NCBI RefSeq assembly: GCF_009856365.1
Contig: NZ_WMEX01000005.1
Location: 267,946-331,945, forward strand
Direction: 5' to 3'
DNA: 64,000 nt
Origin: Vreelandella halophila
GTDB taxonomy: Bacteria; Pseudomonadota; Gammaproteobacteria; Pseudomonadales; Oleiphilaceae
The notes under the pieces are model-generated. The model was not told the origin of the DNA and searched no databases. It was given only the letters and a program-made list of their open reading frames with translations. The position numbers and the translations under genes were made by a program. The number at the start of each line of letters is the position of its first letter. The first letter of the stretch is position 1. Below are positions 19,131 to 27,030 of this stretch, piece after piece.

Positions 19131-19544
19131 ATGCCTGCCAGCGTATTACGCATTCCTGTAGCGCCCCTTCTGGCCATGTTCATGGTGGCCACCGTGCATG
19201 CCGAAATCTTTACCTGGACCGATGAGGAGGGTGTCACCCACTACACAGACCAGCCGGGGAAAGAGGGCGCTGAAGAAGCGACGTCGCCTGAACTCGCGAA
19301 TTCCCCCATGGAGCTGCCGGAGCCCGGGACCTGGAAGCCGGAGAGGGAAAATCGGGAAGACGATGACAATGACCATAAAACGGCCAGGGAGACAGTATCG
19401 GCCCGGGAGCGCCGCTGCCAGCGGTACGAGGAACGACTGAGCCGGGTTAACGAAGAGCTTGGGCGTGGCTACCGGGAACCACGGGGCAACCGGCTTAGAG
19501 CGGAGCGGCGGGAGCTCCGCTCTAAGATCTTCAGTGAGTGCTGA
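19131..19544 (+). CDS. DUF4124 domain-containing secreted protein
   Basis: Small periplasmic protein (137 aa). A signal peptide (VAPLLAMFMVATVHA, cleavage after Ala) is followed directly by the DUF4124 core EIFTWTDEEGVTHYTDQPG, then an acidic linker and a charged helical tail. AAGGAGG precedes the ATG at 19131; a longer frame from 19065 is rejected. A perfect 13-base inverted repeat (arms 19494-19506 and 19514-19526) lies in the last codons. Function unknown; the family is common in gammaproteobacteria. Confidence 0.8.
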   Translation: MPASVLRIPVAPLLAMFMVATVHAEIFTWTDEEGVTHYTDQPGKEGAEEATSPELANSPMELPEPGTWKPERENREDDDNDHKTARETVSARERRCQRYEERLSRVNEELGRGYREPRGNRLRAERRELRSKIFSEC

Positions 19545-19591
19545 GGTTGCGCAAGGCGCTGGCCGCGCTTGCGCTCTCCCACGCCTGGTGG

Positions 19592-20509
19592 TTACCCATT
19601 GGAGACCAGAGGGTAGCCCTCCCCGGTGAGGCGTTCCGCCAGTGCCTTGATGTGGGCTGGGCCCACCTCACAGCAGCCACCAACGATGGTCGCGCCTTTT
19701 TCAACCCAGTTCAGGACCTGTTCCGCGTAGGCATCGGGGCCAAGGTCCTTGCGGGCCTCCAGAACGTCCACGGTTCCACCGGGTTCCAGTGCCGCTACCG
19801 AGGTGAAGGCATTGGCGTAGCCGCCAAAAGGCACGCCCAGCTCCCTGAGCACGTCCATGGCCGTAGTCAGCGCCTCGGGTACGGCGCAGTTGACGAGTAC
19901 CGCACTGGCACCGGCATCCACAACGGCCCTGGCCGACTCGGCGAGAGGTTCGCCGGAGCGCAGTTTCGTGCCGTCGGCATCGTCCACCGTGAACGCCGTC
20001 CAGACCGGAAGGCCACTTTCCACTGCTGCAACGGTCGCTGCATGCGCCTCATGGGCAATGGACATGGTTTCGCAGAGGAAAAGATCCACTCCGCCCGCTT
20101 TCTGTGCCTCCACCATCTGCCGGTACTCTTTCAGGCAGGTCGCTTCGTCGTGGGCAACCTCGGGGCGATAGCTCGCCACCAGGGGCGGCAGGCAGCCCGC
20201 GACCCGCACATCCTGACCACTCTCGCTGCAGGCCTTGCGCGCGGCGTCCAGCGCTGCTTTGTGCAGCGGTTCGAACCAATCGGGTTGGCCGTCGCGAGCC
20301 AGGCGTGTTGGTGTTGCGCTGTAGGTGTTGAGCGTGATGACGCGGGCACCGGCATCAATAAAGTCACGGTGGGCGTCGACCACCAGGTTTGGCTCATCGA
20401 GCATGACCTGGGCGGACCACAGCGGCGATGCGGGCTGCTCGCTGCGTTTCTGGAGTTCCTGGCCCATGCCGCCATCCAGCATGGTGATCGGGGCTTTGTT
20501 GGTGGTCAT
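19592..20509 (-). CDS. Homocysteine S-methyltransferase family protein
   Basis: Zinc-dependent methyltransferase (305 aa) of the MmuM/BHMT type. The N-terminal LDGGMGQEL and ITLNTYSATP motifs and the three zinc cysteines (Cys208 in VNC, Cys279-Cys280 in GGCC) are present. It probably transfers a methyl group from S-methylmethionine or a betaine to homocysteine; the donor cannot be told from sequence. No SAM or cobalamin riboswitch is recognised in the 102 bases upstream. Confidence 0.88.
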   Translation of the reverse strand: MTTNKAPITMLDGGMGQELQKRSEQPASPLWSAQVMLDEPNLVVDAHRDFIDAGARVITLNTYSATPTRLARDGQPDWFEPLHKAALDAARKACSESGQDVRVAGCLPPLVASYRPEVAHDEATCLKEYRQMVEAQKAGGVDLFLCETMSIAHEAHAATVAAVESGLPVWTAFTVDDADGTKLRSGEPLAESARAVVDAGASAVLVNCAVPEALTTAMDVLRELGVPFGGYANAFTSVAALEPGGTVDVLEARKDLGPDAYAEQVLNWVEKGATIVGGCCEVGPAHIKALAERLTGEGYPLVSNG

Positions 20510-20611
20510 GATGCGGTATCCTTATTATTGGTGCGCAGGCGTCAGCGCTGCTGACGAATCTTCTGGACCCTAGCCGTTTCTGCGGTCTGGCTCAAGATAT
20601 AAGGCGGGCTC

Positions 20612-21316
20612 ATGACAGCACTCACCCTGGATCTGGACGAGACTCTGTGGCAACTGGATGGCGTGATTGAGCGGGCCGAGCGGGCGACGCACGAGTTCCT
20701 TCTGGCCGAACATCCAGCTCTCGCCAGCGCCTATCCCCCGGAGCGCATGCGCGCTCTGCGTATAGAAGTCGCTGAAGCCGACCCGAGCCTGCAACACGAC
20801 GTCACCGCATTGCGTCTTCGCACCCTGGAGCGGGCCGCGCGCCACGTGGAGGCACCGTTGCGCATCGCGGAGGCCGCCTTCGAGGTCTTCATGGAGGCGC
20901 GACACCGGGTTACCCTTTATCCCGATGCCCTGCCGATGCTTGACCGGCTTCTCGGGCGGCTGCCCCTGGTCGCCCTGACCAATGGCAACGCGGATGTGCA
21001 CCGGATCGGGATGGGGCATTACTTCGTGGCGGCGCACTCGGCCGTGGAAGTGGGGGCCGCGAAACCGGAGCGCCCGATGTTCGAAGCGGCTGCTTCCAGC
21101 ACGGGCGTGCCGCTGGAGACCCTGATCCATGTCGGTGACGACCCGGTGACCGATGTCGCCGGCGCCGCCCGGCATGGCCTGCGTCCTGTCTGGCTCAATC
21201 GCTCCGGCTTGCCCTGGCCAGAGGATGTGCCCCGGGTGGCTTATGATGAGATCCGGGGCCTGGATGAACTGCCGGGCCTGCTCAGGCGGCTGAGGCCGGA
21301 TCTGCAGTTATCATGA
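20612..21316 (+). CDS. HAD family phosphatase (YigB-like)
   Basis: Haloacid dehalogenase-type hydrolase of 234 aa. Motif I is LDLDETL (nucleophile Asp7, acid/base Asp9), motif II LTNGN, motif III Lys in GAAKPERPMF and motif IV HVGDDPVTDV. The helical cap and the TNGN and HVGDD wording resemble E. coli YigB, an FMN and sugar-phosphate phosphatase. It sits alone between two minus-strand genes and shares its 3' side with the ssrA terminator hairpin. Confidence 0.85.
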   Translation: MTALTLDLDETLWQLDGVIERAERATHEFLLAEHPALASAYPPERMRALRIEVAEADPSLQHDVTALRLRTLERAARHVEAPLRIAEAAFEVFMEARHRVTLYPDALPMLDRLLGRLPLVALTNGNADVHRIGMGHYFVAAHSAVEVGAAKPERPMFEAAASSTGVPLETLIHVGDDPVTDVAGAARHGLRPVWLNRSGLPWPEDVPRVAYDEIRGLDELPGLLRRLRPDLQLS

Positions 21317-21391
21317 CCGACCTAAGCGATTCCGCCGGTGTTCAGCGTTGACACTCGGTGGACACATGCGGGAAATCAGTGAGAGAGGCAA

Positions 21392-21422
21392 TAAAAAAAG
21401 CCCTGACGAATCAGGGCTTTGG
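21392..21422 (-). terminator. Rho-independent terminator of ssrA
   Basis: On the minus strand a 10-bp stem (arms 21397-21406 and 21411-21420) closes on the loop TTCG and is followed by a run of seven T. It lies about 12 bases past the tmRNA 3' end. On the plus strand the hairpin has a T-poor tail, so it may only weakly terminate the convergent HAD gene. Confidence 0.9.
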
Positions 21423-21433
21423 GTCTTTCTGTT

Positions 21434-21796
21434 TGGTGGAGACGGCGGGAGTTGAACCCGCGTCCGCCGGTACTCCGCCCTTGGCTCTACATGCTTAGGT
21501 TCCTTCTATTCTTTTAACCCCAAGCGACCCGAAGGTCAGGGTGCAAGGGGCGAGCTTACCAGAGTTTAACCGTTACGCTGCAAGCGTCACGCAACGGCGA
21601 TCCTATCTGATATGACTGCCTGTGATACGCGGGGGACAGGCACCCCGGTCAGGCAGGCACTAGCGGTTTTTACGCCGCGAGTGCGTAGTTGTCGTCGTTT
21701 GCGACTATTTTAAAGCAGCTTTGATTTTTCGAGACTCGCTGCCGTCTCGGCATGCACCTCGGGTTTTGTCACCGGCGTCGAATCCGGATCGTCCCC
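21434..21796 (-). ncRNA. ssrA: tmRNA (transfer-messenger RNA)
   Basis: Alanine-charged RNA that, with SmpB, rescues ribosomes stalled on broken mRNAs. The 5' end GGGGACG (21796-21790) pairs perfectly with CGUCUCC before the 3' ACCA, giving the seven-base acceptor stem with the G3-U pair also found in E. coli. The T arm is GCGGGUUCAACUCCCGC. The tag frame at 21702-21670 reads ANDDNYALAA then TAA, with resume codon GCA. Length is 363 bases, as in E. coli. The first 87 bases overlap the end of the WS/DGAT gene on the same strand. Confidence 0.97.
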
Positions 21797-23233
21797 GTAC
21801 CTTTCAGTATAGGGGCGGCCCAGCGTGGACTCAAGGGGAATCCTGTTTTCCAGCGCCAGATCGCGGAGCTGGTGGAAGGAATCCGCGAAGGCCGTAGCCA
21901 GGCGTTCCGGCGAGTCCATCAGCTGGCGATCGCTGATCACGCCAAACTGCACCTGCCCGGCGTAGCTGAAGATGCTCAGGCCGATGCCCACATCGCCGGT
22001 CTGGGGAACCCAGAACATGGGGGTACGCAGGCGGCAGCCGCACAGGTGCAGTGGCTGGTCCGGGCCGGGCACGTTGGTCAGCACGGCGGAGGCGCGGCGG
22101 CTGAGAAGCTCCAGGGCCCGGCGCTCCATCAGGTCCGGGCCACGCCCGAGTATGTCCAGAAGCCCGTAGGAGACCTGGGCCTGGTAGGAGCGTTTGATGT
22201 CATCCATGTGGCGCTGGACCGTCTCGAAGCGTTCCCTGGGGCAAAGGGTCTGTACCGGCAACGGCACGAGCACCAGACCGAACTGGTTGCCAAGGCGGGT
22301 AATGGGCTGGTCCAGTGGTCGCAGGTTGAAGGGCACAGCCACGTGGATGCCGGCCTCGGGCAGAGGTGTGGCGCTCTGCTGGATGTGCGCCTGGACCGCG
22401 CCGGTGGCGGCGGCAAGCAGCACATCGTTGACCGTGCCGTTAAGGGCCCTGGCGGAGGCCTTCACCTCTCCCAGATCCAGCGGCTCGGACCAGGCGACCT
22501 GCTTGCGTCCGCACTGGGGGCCCTTGAGTCCTGTGGGAGGGTCCGGTGGGCTGAAGGCCACCTTGAACAGGTCCCGCCCCAAGAACAGGCATTCCCGCCC
22601 CAGGCGCACCAGGTAGGCGGGGTCCTCGCGCATGGTGCGCCAGGTCTGTCGGGCCTGCCAGCGGGCAAGGCGCAGATTGCGGCGTGCCCGGAACAGTGTC
22701 TGGCGCCATTCCGGTGAATCGTTCCGTGCCCGTTTGCGGTGCTTGGCGCTCTTCCGGCTGCTGCCGGTATCGTCCTGCTCATCGGTCAGCGAGAGCAGGA
22801 CCCGCACCAGCGAAATGCCGTCCGCGATGCAGTGGTGGATGCGTACGATCAGCGCGCAGCCCCTCTGGTAGTTATCGACGTAATGGATCTGCCAGAGCGG
22901 GTGGTTGAAGTCCAGTGGCGTGCTGTTGAGGTCGCTGGCCAGCTGCTGCAGCGCAGCCTGGTCAGCGTTGCCGGGAAGGGCGGTGATGTGGAAGTGGTTG
23001 TCGAGATCGAACCACGGATCCTCTTCCCAGTAACAGCGGTCATTCTGGCAGACCACCCGCTGGCGGAAGCGCTCAAAGCGCAGGAATCGTTCTTCAAGCA
23101 GGTTGCGGAACGCCCTGATATCGATGGGCTCGTCGAATACGAGCACGGCACCGATCATCATCGGACTTTCAGGCGACTCCATCCGCAACCAGGCGGTATC
23201 GACCGAGGACATGGCTGTGCGTTGGGCAGACAT
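21710..23233 (-). CDS. Wax ester synthase/acyl-CoA:diacylglycerol acyltransferase (WS/DGAT)
   Basis: Bifunctional acyltransferase (507 aa) making wax esters or triacylglycerol for storage. The condensing motif HHCIADG is at 133-139, and the C-terminal half has VPFNLRPLD, NVPGPDQPLHLCG and the GDVGIGLSIFSYAGQVQFGV stretch typical of AtfA proteins. AGGGAGG precedes the ATG. The catalytic domain appears to end near residue 462. The tail beyond it is variable, and residues 480-507 plus the TAA are encoded within the mature tmRNA. The stop lies 7 bases before the tmRNA resume codon. Confidence 0.92.
   Translation of the reverse strand: MSAQRTAMSSVDTAWLRMESPESPMMIGAVLVFDEPIDIRAFRNLLEERFLRFERFRQRVVCQNDRCYWEEDPWFDLDNHFHITALPGNADQAALQQLASDLNSTPLDFNHPLWQIHYVDNYQRGCALIVRIHHCIADGISLVRVLLSLTDEQDDTGSSRKSAKHRKRARNDSPEWRQTLFRARRNLRLARWQARQTWRTMREDPAYLVRLGRECLFLGRDLFKVAFSPPDPPTGLKGPQCGRKQVAWSEPLDLGEVKASARALNGTVNDVLLAAATGAVQAHIQQSATPLPEAGIHVAVPFNLRPLDQPITRLGNQFGLVLVPLPVQTLCPRERFETVQRHMDDIKRSYQAQVSYGLLDILGRGPDLMERRALELLSRRASAVLTNVPGPDQPLHLCGCRLRTPMFWVPQTGDVGIGLSIFSYAGQVQFGVISDRQLMDSPERLATAFADSFHQLRDLALENRIPLESTLGRPYTERYGDDPDSTPVTKPEVHAETAASLEKSKLL
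21806..21834 (-). promoter_or_regulatory. Sigma70 promoter of ssrA, inside the WS/DGAT coding sequence
   Basis: On the minus strand TTGAGT (21834-21829), a 17-base spacer and TATACT (21811-21806). The -10 ends 9 bases before the mature tmRNA 5' end, leaving a leader of only a few bases for RNase P to remove. The -35 falls in codons for Leu-Glu-Ser and the -10 is exactly the Tyr-Thr codons TAT ACT of the WS/DGAT gene. Confidence 0.85.
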
Positions 23234-23275
23234 GATCCCTCCCTGGTTGCAGTCATGTTGGGGTGATGGTCGGCC

Positions 23276-23303
23276 AGTATACTGCGGTGCGGAAGCAGTT
23301 CAA
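23276..23303 (-). promoter_or_regulatory. Predicted sigma70 promoter of the WS/DGAT gene
   Basis: On the minus strand TTGAAC (23303-23298), a 16-base spacer and TATACT (23281-23276), about 43 bases before the ATG. It lies in the 85-base gap between smpB and the WS/DGAT gene, so the acyltransferase can be transcribed independently of smpB. Confidence 0.6.
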
Positions 23304-23318
23304 ATGATCATTTACTGA

Positions 23319-23801
23319 TCAGCGCAGCGTATCCCGGAGAATGCGCTGTTTCTGGCGGTTCCAGTCACGCTCCTTCTCGGTGTGGCGCTTATCATACTGT
23401 CTCTTGCCCTTGACCAGTGCGATCTCGCACTTGACTAGGTTCTTCTTCCAGTACAGTGCCAGTGGCACGCAGGTGTGGCCCGTCTGCTGGGTTTTGCCGA
23501 GCAGTGTGGCCAGCTCGCGCCGGTGGAGGAGCAGTTTGCGCGTGCGCGTCGGATCCGGGTTGATGTGGGTGGATACAGACGGCAGAGGCGGAAAGTGAGC
23601 GCCCAGCAGCCATGCCTCCTCGTCCTTGAGCAGGACATAGGCATCGGTGATCTGGGCCTTGCCCGCACGTAGGGCCTTGACCTCCCAGCCGTGGAGCTGG
23701 AGGCCCGCCTCGAACTTCTGTTCGATGTGGAATTCGTGCCGCGCCTTCTTGTTGAGCGCGATGGTGCTGCCGCCCTTGGCGGGCTTTTTTTTCTGAGCCA
23801 T
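23319..23801 (-). CDS. smpB: SsrA-binding protein SmpB
   Basis: tmRNA partner (160 aa) that carries tmRNA into the stalled ribosome. It shows the oligonucleotide-binding barrel ([43 protein letters not shown]) and the basic C-terminal tail [24 protein letters not shown] that enters the mRNA channel. The ATG at 23801 gives the usual MAQKK-type start; the longer frame is unlikely. It is separated from ssrA only by the WS/DGAT gene, all on one strand. Confidence 0.96.
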   Translation of the reverse strand: MAQKKKPAKGGSTIALNKKARHEFHIEQKFEAGLQLHGWEVKALRAGKAQITDAYVLLKDEEAWLLGAHFPPLPSVSTHINPDPTRTRKLLLHRRELATLLGKTQQTGHTCVPLALYWKKNLVKCEIALVKGKRQYDKRHTEKERDWNRQKQRILRDTLR

Positions 23802-23952
23802 GGGAATCATCCGGCCTGGCGGAGTGGGTGTTTCTGCAAACGGCGTATTGTAGCCCATAGGGCCTGCCTCTGGGCAAAGTCTGCGGAGTCGCGGCTGAAT
23901 AAGGCGGCTACACTGGGCTATAATCCGCCTTCATCCGATCGGGAGCCTGTTC

Positions 23953-25404
23953 ATGCATTCCAACCCGGGAGCGCCGGTCACTGCCTGGGGCAGCCGCTGG
24001 ACCTTCGCGCTGGCGCTGGCCGCGGTCGTGCTCGGTGCCGGCAATCTCTGGCTGGTGCCGCCGGCTGTGGTGGCGCACGGCGGCGGCGCCTTCCTGCTGG
24101 TCTACGGTCTGGCGCTGATGTTTGCCGGGGTCCCCGTGGTGATGACAGAGCTGGCAATGGCTCGGCGTTACCGGCAGGGTCCGGATCACTCCCTGCAGGC
24201 GGCAGCCGAAGGGGCCGGGCTGCACTCGCGGAGTCTGCCATGGGCCGGTCGCGGTATGCTGTTGGCCGCGTTACTGCTGTTTGGTCTCTACTCGGTGCTT
24301 GGGGGTGTGTCCCTGGCCTGGCTTTTCCGGGCTGCGCTGGGAGAGCTGAGGGGCGCCAGTGAGGCCTCCGCCACAGCCCTGTTCACGGATTTTGCCGGCG
24401 ATATGCAGCAGGTTGCTCTGTGGCAGGTGGTTTTTGTCGGGCTGGTACTGGCGGTGGCCCTGCGTAATCTGGGCCGGGGGGTTCAGCGCTCGCTGCGCAC
24501 GGTCATTCCGTTGCTGGGTGTGTTGCTTGTGATCATGATGGTGGTGGCCCTGTCCTCGGGCAAGGGCCAGGAGGCGGCCTGGTCCCTGTTCTGGCCTCGC
24601 TGGGAGGATCTCGGGTGGTATGGCGCGGCGCTTGCCATCCAGCTCGCAGTCTATTCGCTGGCCGTCGGGGTCGGTGTGCTTATGACCCTGGGCAGCTACA
24701 TGCCGGGGAATGCCTCCATGCCGCTCTCTGCGCTCGGGGTGGCGGTGGTGGACCTGGTGGTGACTCTGGTGCTTGGGCTGGCGGTTACGGCTCTGGTGCT
24801 GGCGGAGCAGGTGCCGCTGACATCTGGTTTTGAGCTGGTGTTCGTGTCGCTGCCGCAGGTGTTTGAGGCCATGGCCGGGGGGCAGCTTGCAGGCAGTTTG
24901 TTCTATCTGGTCATGGTGCTGCTGGTCTGGACCTCAGCTCTGTTCACGCTGGAGGTGGTGGTGGCCCGTGTCACGGAAACCCTGGGTGGTAACCGGGTGG
25001 TGGCCGGAATCATCGCCATGCTGCCGGCGGGTGCCGCGGCGGCCCTGGCTCTGTTCGGGTTCACCTGGGCAGGGGGGGTGGATGTCTGGGCGTTGATGGA
25101 GCTTGTCGTCATACTTGTGCTGGTACCCGTGTCGGTGCTGGCATTGGTCAGGCTCGCAGGCTGGCAGTTGCCGCCGCGCCAGCTTCTGGCCTTTCTGGGT
25201 GTAAGGGGCCGGGGATACCGACTGTGGCGCTGGCTGATGGCATGGCTGGTGCCGCTGGCCGTGGTGGTCGCTGTGGTTGTTACGGTGGTTGAGTACAGAG
25301 CGGGTTTCTGCAGGCTGGCCGGCACTGCCGTATGTGGCGGTGGTGGTCTGGAGCGGCCGGTGATGCCCATAGAAGAGGAACCTCACGGGGTAAACATTCA
25401 ATGA
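23953..25404 (+). CDS. Sodium-dependent transporter, NSS/SNF family
   Basis: Polytopic inner-membrane symporter of 483 aa with about eleven or twelve hydrophobic segments. The N-terminus WGSRWTFALALAAVVLGAGNLW corresponds to the NSS first helix (normally GLGNIWRFPY), but the usual RFPY is LVPP, so it is a divergent member. Substrates of the family are amino acids or related compounds; none can be assigned here. GGGAG precedes the ATG. It shares ATGA with ratA, and the same gene order occurs in other gammaproteobacteria. Confidence 0.85.
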   Translation: MHSNPGAPVTAWGSRWTFALALAAVVLGAGNLWLVPPAVVAHGGGAFLLVYGLALMFAGVPVVMTELAMARRYRQGPDHSLQAAAEGAGLHSRSLPWAGRGMLLAALLLFGLYSVLGGVSLAWLFRAALGELRGASEASATALFTDFAGDMQQVALWQVVFVGLVLAVALRNLGRGVQRSLRTVIPLLGVLLVIMMVVALSSGKGQEAAWSLFWPRWEDLGWYGAALAIQLAVYSLAVGVGVLMTLGSYMPGNASMPLSALGVAVVDLVVTLVLGLAVTALVLAEQVPLTSGFELVFVSLPQVFEAMAGGQLAGSLFYLVMVLLVWTSALFTLEVVVARVTETLGGNRVVAGIIAMLPAGAAAALALFGFTWAGGVDVWALMELVVILVLVPVSVLALVRLAGWQLPPRQLLAFLGVRGRGYRLWRWLMAWLVPLAVVVAVVVTVVEYRAGFCRLAGTAVCGGGGLERPVMPIEEEPHGVNIQ

Positions 25405-25847
25405 CCCGACAGATCGAGCGCAGTGCACTGGTGCATCATTCCGCGGAAGAGATGTTCCACCTGGTCAGTGACGTGGAGCGTTACCCGGAGTTTCTTCCAT
25501 GGTGTGGCGGCGCGGTACTGCATGAACAGGGTGGGGATCAGCTGGTGGCATCGCTGGATGTGGAGCGTGGCGGCCTGAAACAGCGCTTCACCACACGCAA
25601 TCACCTGATGCCTGCGGAATCGATCCGTATGGAGCTGGTGGATGGCCCCTTCGAACATCTGCAGGGGCTCTGGCAGTTCCGTGCGCTGCGGGCGGATGCC
25701 TGCAGGGTAACGCTCAGCTTGGAGTTTGCGGTTCAGAATGGGTTGGCACAGATGGCTTTCAGCGGCGTGTTTGCCCAGGCTGCCAATACCATGGTCGATG
25801 CGTTCTGCAGAAGAGCGCGGGCACTCCATGAGGTCGAGGGGCAATGA
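25401..25847 (+). CDS. ratA: RatA family START-like protein (ubiquinone-binding, Coq10-like)
   Basis: Protein of 148 aa with a START/polyketide-cyclase fold. It begins MTRQIERSALVHHSAEEMFHLVSDVERYPEFLPWC, the family signature. E. coli RatA was described as a toxin blocking 70S assembly, while eukaryotic Coq10 binds ubiquinone; the physiological role here is open. Start chosen at the ATGA overlap with the transporter; it ends in an ATGA overlap with ratB. Confidence 0.92.
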   Translation: MTRQIERSALVHHSAEEMFHLVSDVERYPEFLPWCGGAVLHEQGGDQLVASLDVERGGLKQRFTTRNHLMPAESIRMELVDGPFEHLQGLWQFRALRADACRVTLSLEFAVQNGLAQMAFSGVFAQAANTMVDAFCRRARALHEVEGQ

Positions 25848-26125
25848 TCCGTGTGGAAGTGGCCTATGCGCGCCCGGACATCCAGCGTCTGATTGCGCTC
25901 AGCCTTCCTGAGGGGAGTACGGCGCTTGATGCCATTCGTGAGTCCGGAATCGAGGGTCTTTTCCCCGGGATCGATCTGGAGCACCAGAGCGTGGGCGTGT
26001 TCAGCCAGGTGATTGCGGAGCCCGGGCTGTATCGTCTGCGTGAGGGGGACCGGGTGGAGATCTACCGCCCCCTTGAGATTGATCCCAAGGAGGCACGGGC
26101 AAAGAGGGCCGGTACGCGGCGCTGA
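25844..26125 (+). CDS. ratB: RnfH/RatB family ubiquitin-like protein
   Basis: Small beta-grasp protein (93 aa), PF03658 (RnfH) type: MIRVEVAYARPDIQRLIALSL, then EGSTALDAIRESGI and the C-terminal GDRVEIYRPLEIDPKEARAKRA. E. coli calls it RatB, but it has no proven antitoxin role. Translation is coupled to ratA by an ATGA overlap. Confidence 0.9.
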   Translation: MIRVEVAYARPDIQRLIALSLPEGSTALDAIRESGIEGLFPGIDLEHQSVGVFSQVIAEPGLYRLREGDRVEIYRPLEIDPKEARAKRAGTRR

Positions 26126-26133
26126 CCGTCGGC

Positions 26134-26478
26134 TCAGTTGGCCGGGGTCTCCTCCAGTAGTTTCGCTTCATGCCGGAGGTACTGGCCTTCCTCGTAGATG
26201 ATGGTGACACGCTGCTTGCGGATGTCTCCACCGTCCTCCTGGAAGGTGTACAGGTAGTGTTCGCGGTCCGGGTTGAAGCTGCTCACGGTTATGGGGGTGC
26301 CCAAAAGCTCGTGCACGTCGGCCCGTGTCATGGTCGGATTGAGCTCGCCGAGATCTTCCTGATCGATAATGTTACCCTGTTGAACGTCGATCCGGTAAAC
26401 ACCCGGAAAACTGCATGCCGCAAGGCTGAGCGTCAGGGTGACCGCAGCCAGGCAGGCGGGAATGGAAGCCTTTTGCAT
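26134..26478 (-). CDS. bamE: Outer membrane assembly lipoprotein BamE
   Basis: Lipoprotein of the BAM complex (114 aa) that helps insert beta-barrel proteins. A lipobox (LAAC, Cys22) ends the signal peptide, and the SmpA/OmlA core contains YRIDVQQGNIIDQEDL, LNPTMTRADVHELLGTP and DREHYLYTF. The ATG at 26478 starts the signal peptide; the longer frame lacks support. It is divergent from fur, an arrangement conserved in Pseudomonas. Confidence 0.95.
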   Translation of the reverse strand: MQKASIPACLAAVTLTLSLAACSFPGVYRIDVQQGNIIDQEDLGELNPTMTRADVHELLGTPITVSSFNPDREHYLYTFQEDGGDIRKQRVTIIYEEGQYLRHEAKLLEETPAN

Positions 26479-26588
26479 CGTGGAAGGAAATCCTCTATCT
26501 TGAGTGCCGCTCCGAGGCGCGCTGCCCGCCTGAAGATGAGCGCACATGGTAACGAAAGCCCACTCCATCACCAACGGTTAGGTTCAGC

Positions 26589-27014
26589 ATGGCACCAGAA
26601 AACGTCGAGCTGCGCAAGGCAGGCCTCAAGGTTACGCTGCCGCGTGTGAAGATTCTCAGCATCCTGGAAAGCGCGGAAGCCGCGGAGGATGCGGAAGGCG
26701 ATCACCACCTCAGTGCCGAGGATGTGTACAAGAAACTCCTGGAATCGGGTGATGACGTGGGGCTGGCCACTGTTTACCGGGTGCTGACCCAGTTCGAAGC
26801 GGCGGGCCTGGTGCTTCGCCACAATTTCGAAGGCGGTCATGCGGTATTCGAGCTGGCCGGGGAAGAGCATCATGACCACATGGTGTGCACCCAGACGGGG
26901 CGGGTGATCGAGTTCTATGACGAGGTTATCGAGGACCGTCAGCGCCGCATCGCCGAGGAGCATGGCTTCGATCTGGTGGATCACAGCATGATCCTTTACG
27001 TGAAGCCGAAATAA
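26589..27014 (+). CDS. fur: Ferric uptake regulator
   Basis: Iron-responsive dimeric repressor (141 aa). The N-terminal winged helix includes GLATVYRVLTQFEAAGLV, and the metal region is HHDHMVCTQTGRVIEF. Only one cysteine of the CxxC pair seen in E. coli Fur is present and the C-terminus (HSMILYVKPK) has no cysteines, so the structural zinc site is absent as in P. aeruginosa Fur. No convincing Fur box was found in the 110 bases shared with bamE. Confidence 0.95.
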   Translation: MAPENVELRKAGLKVTLPRVKILSILESAEAAEDAEGDHHLSAEDVYKKLLESGDDVGLATVYRVLTQFEAAGLVLRHNFEGGHAVFELAGEEHHDHMVCTQTGRVIEFYDEVIEDRQRRIAEEHGFDLVDHSMILYVKPK

Positions 27015-27030
27015 TCATCACGCGGCTGCC

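Noticed and set aside
20510..20611. Riboswitch upstream of the homocysteine methyltransferase
   Set aside because: The gap is about 100 bases and shows no SAM, SAH or cobalamin riboswitch core.
21317..21433. Possible integration site or genomic island at the 3' end of ssrA
   Set aside because: No integrase, no direct repeat of the tmRNA 3' end and no foreign-looking genes; only the terminator lies here.
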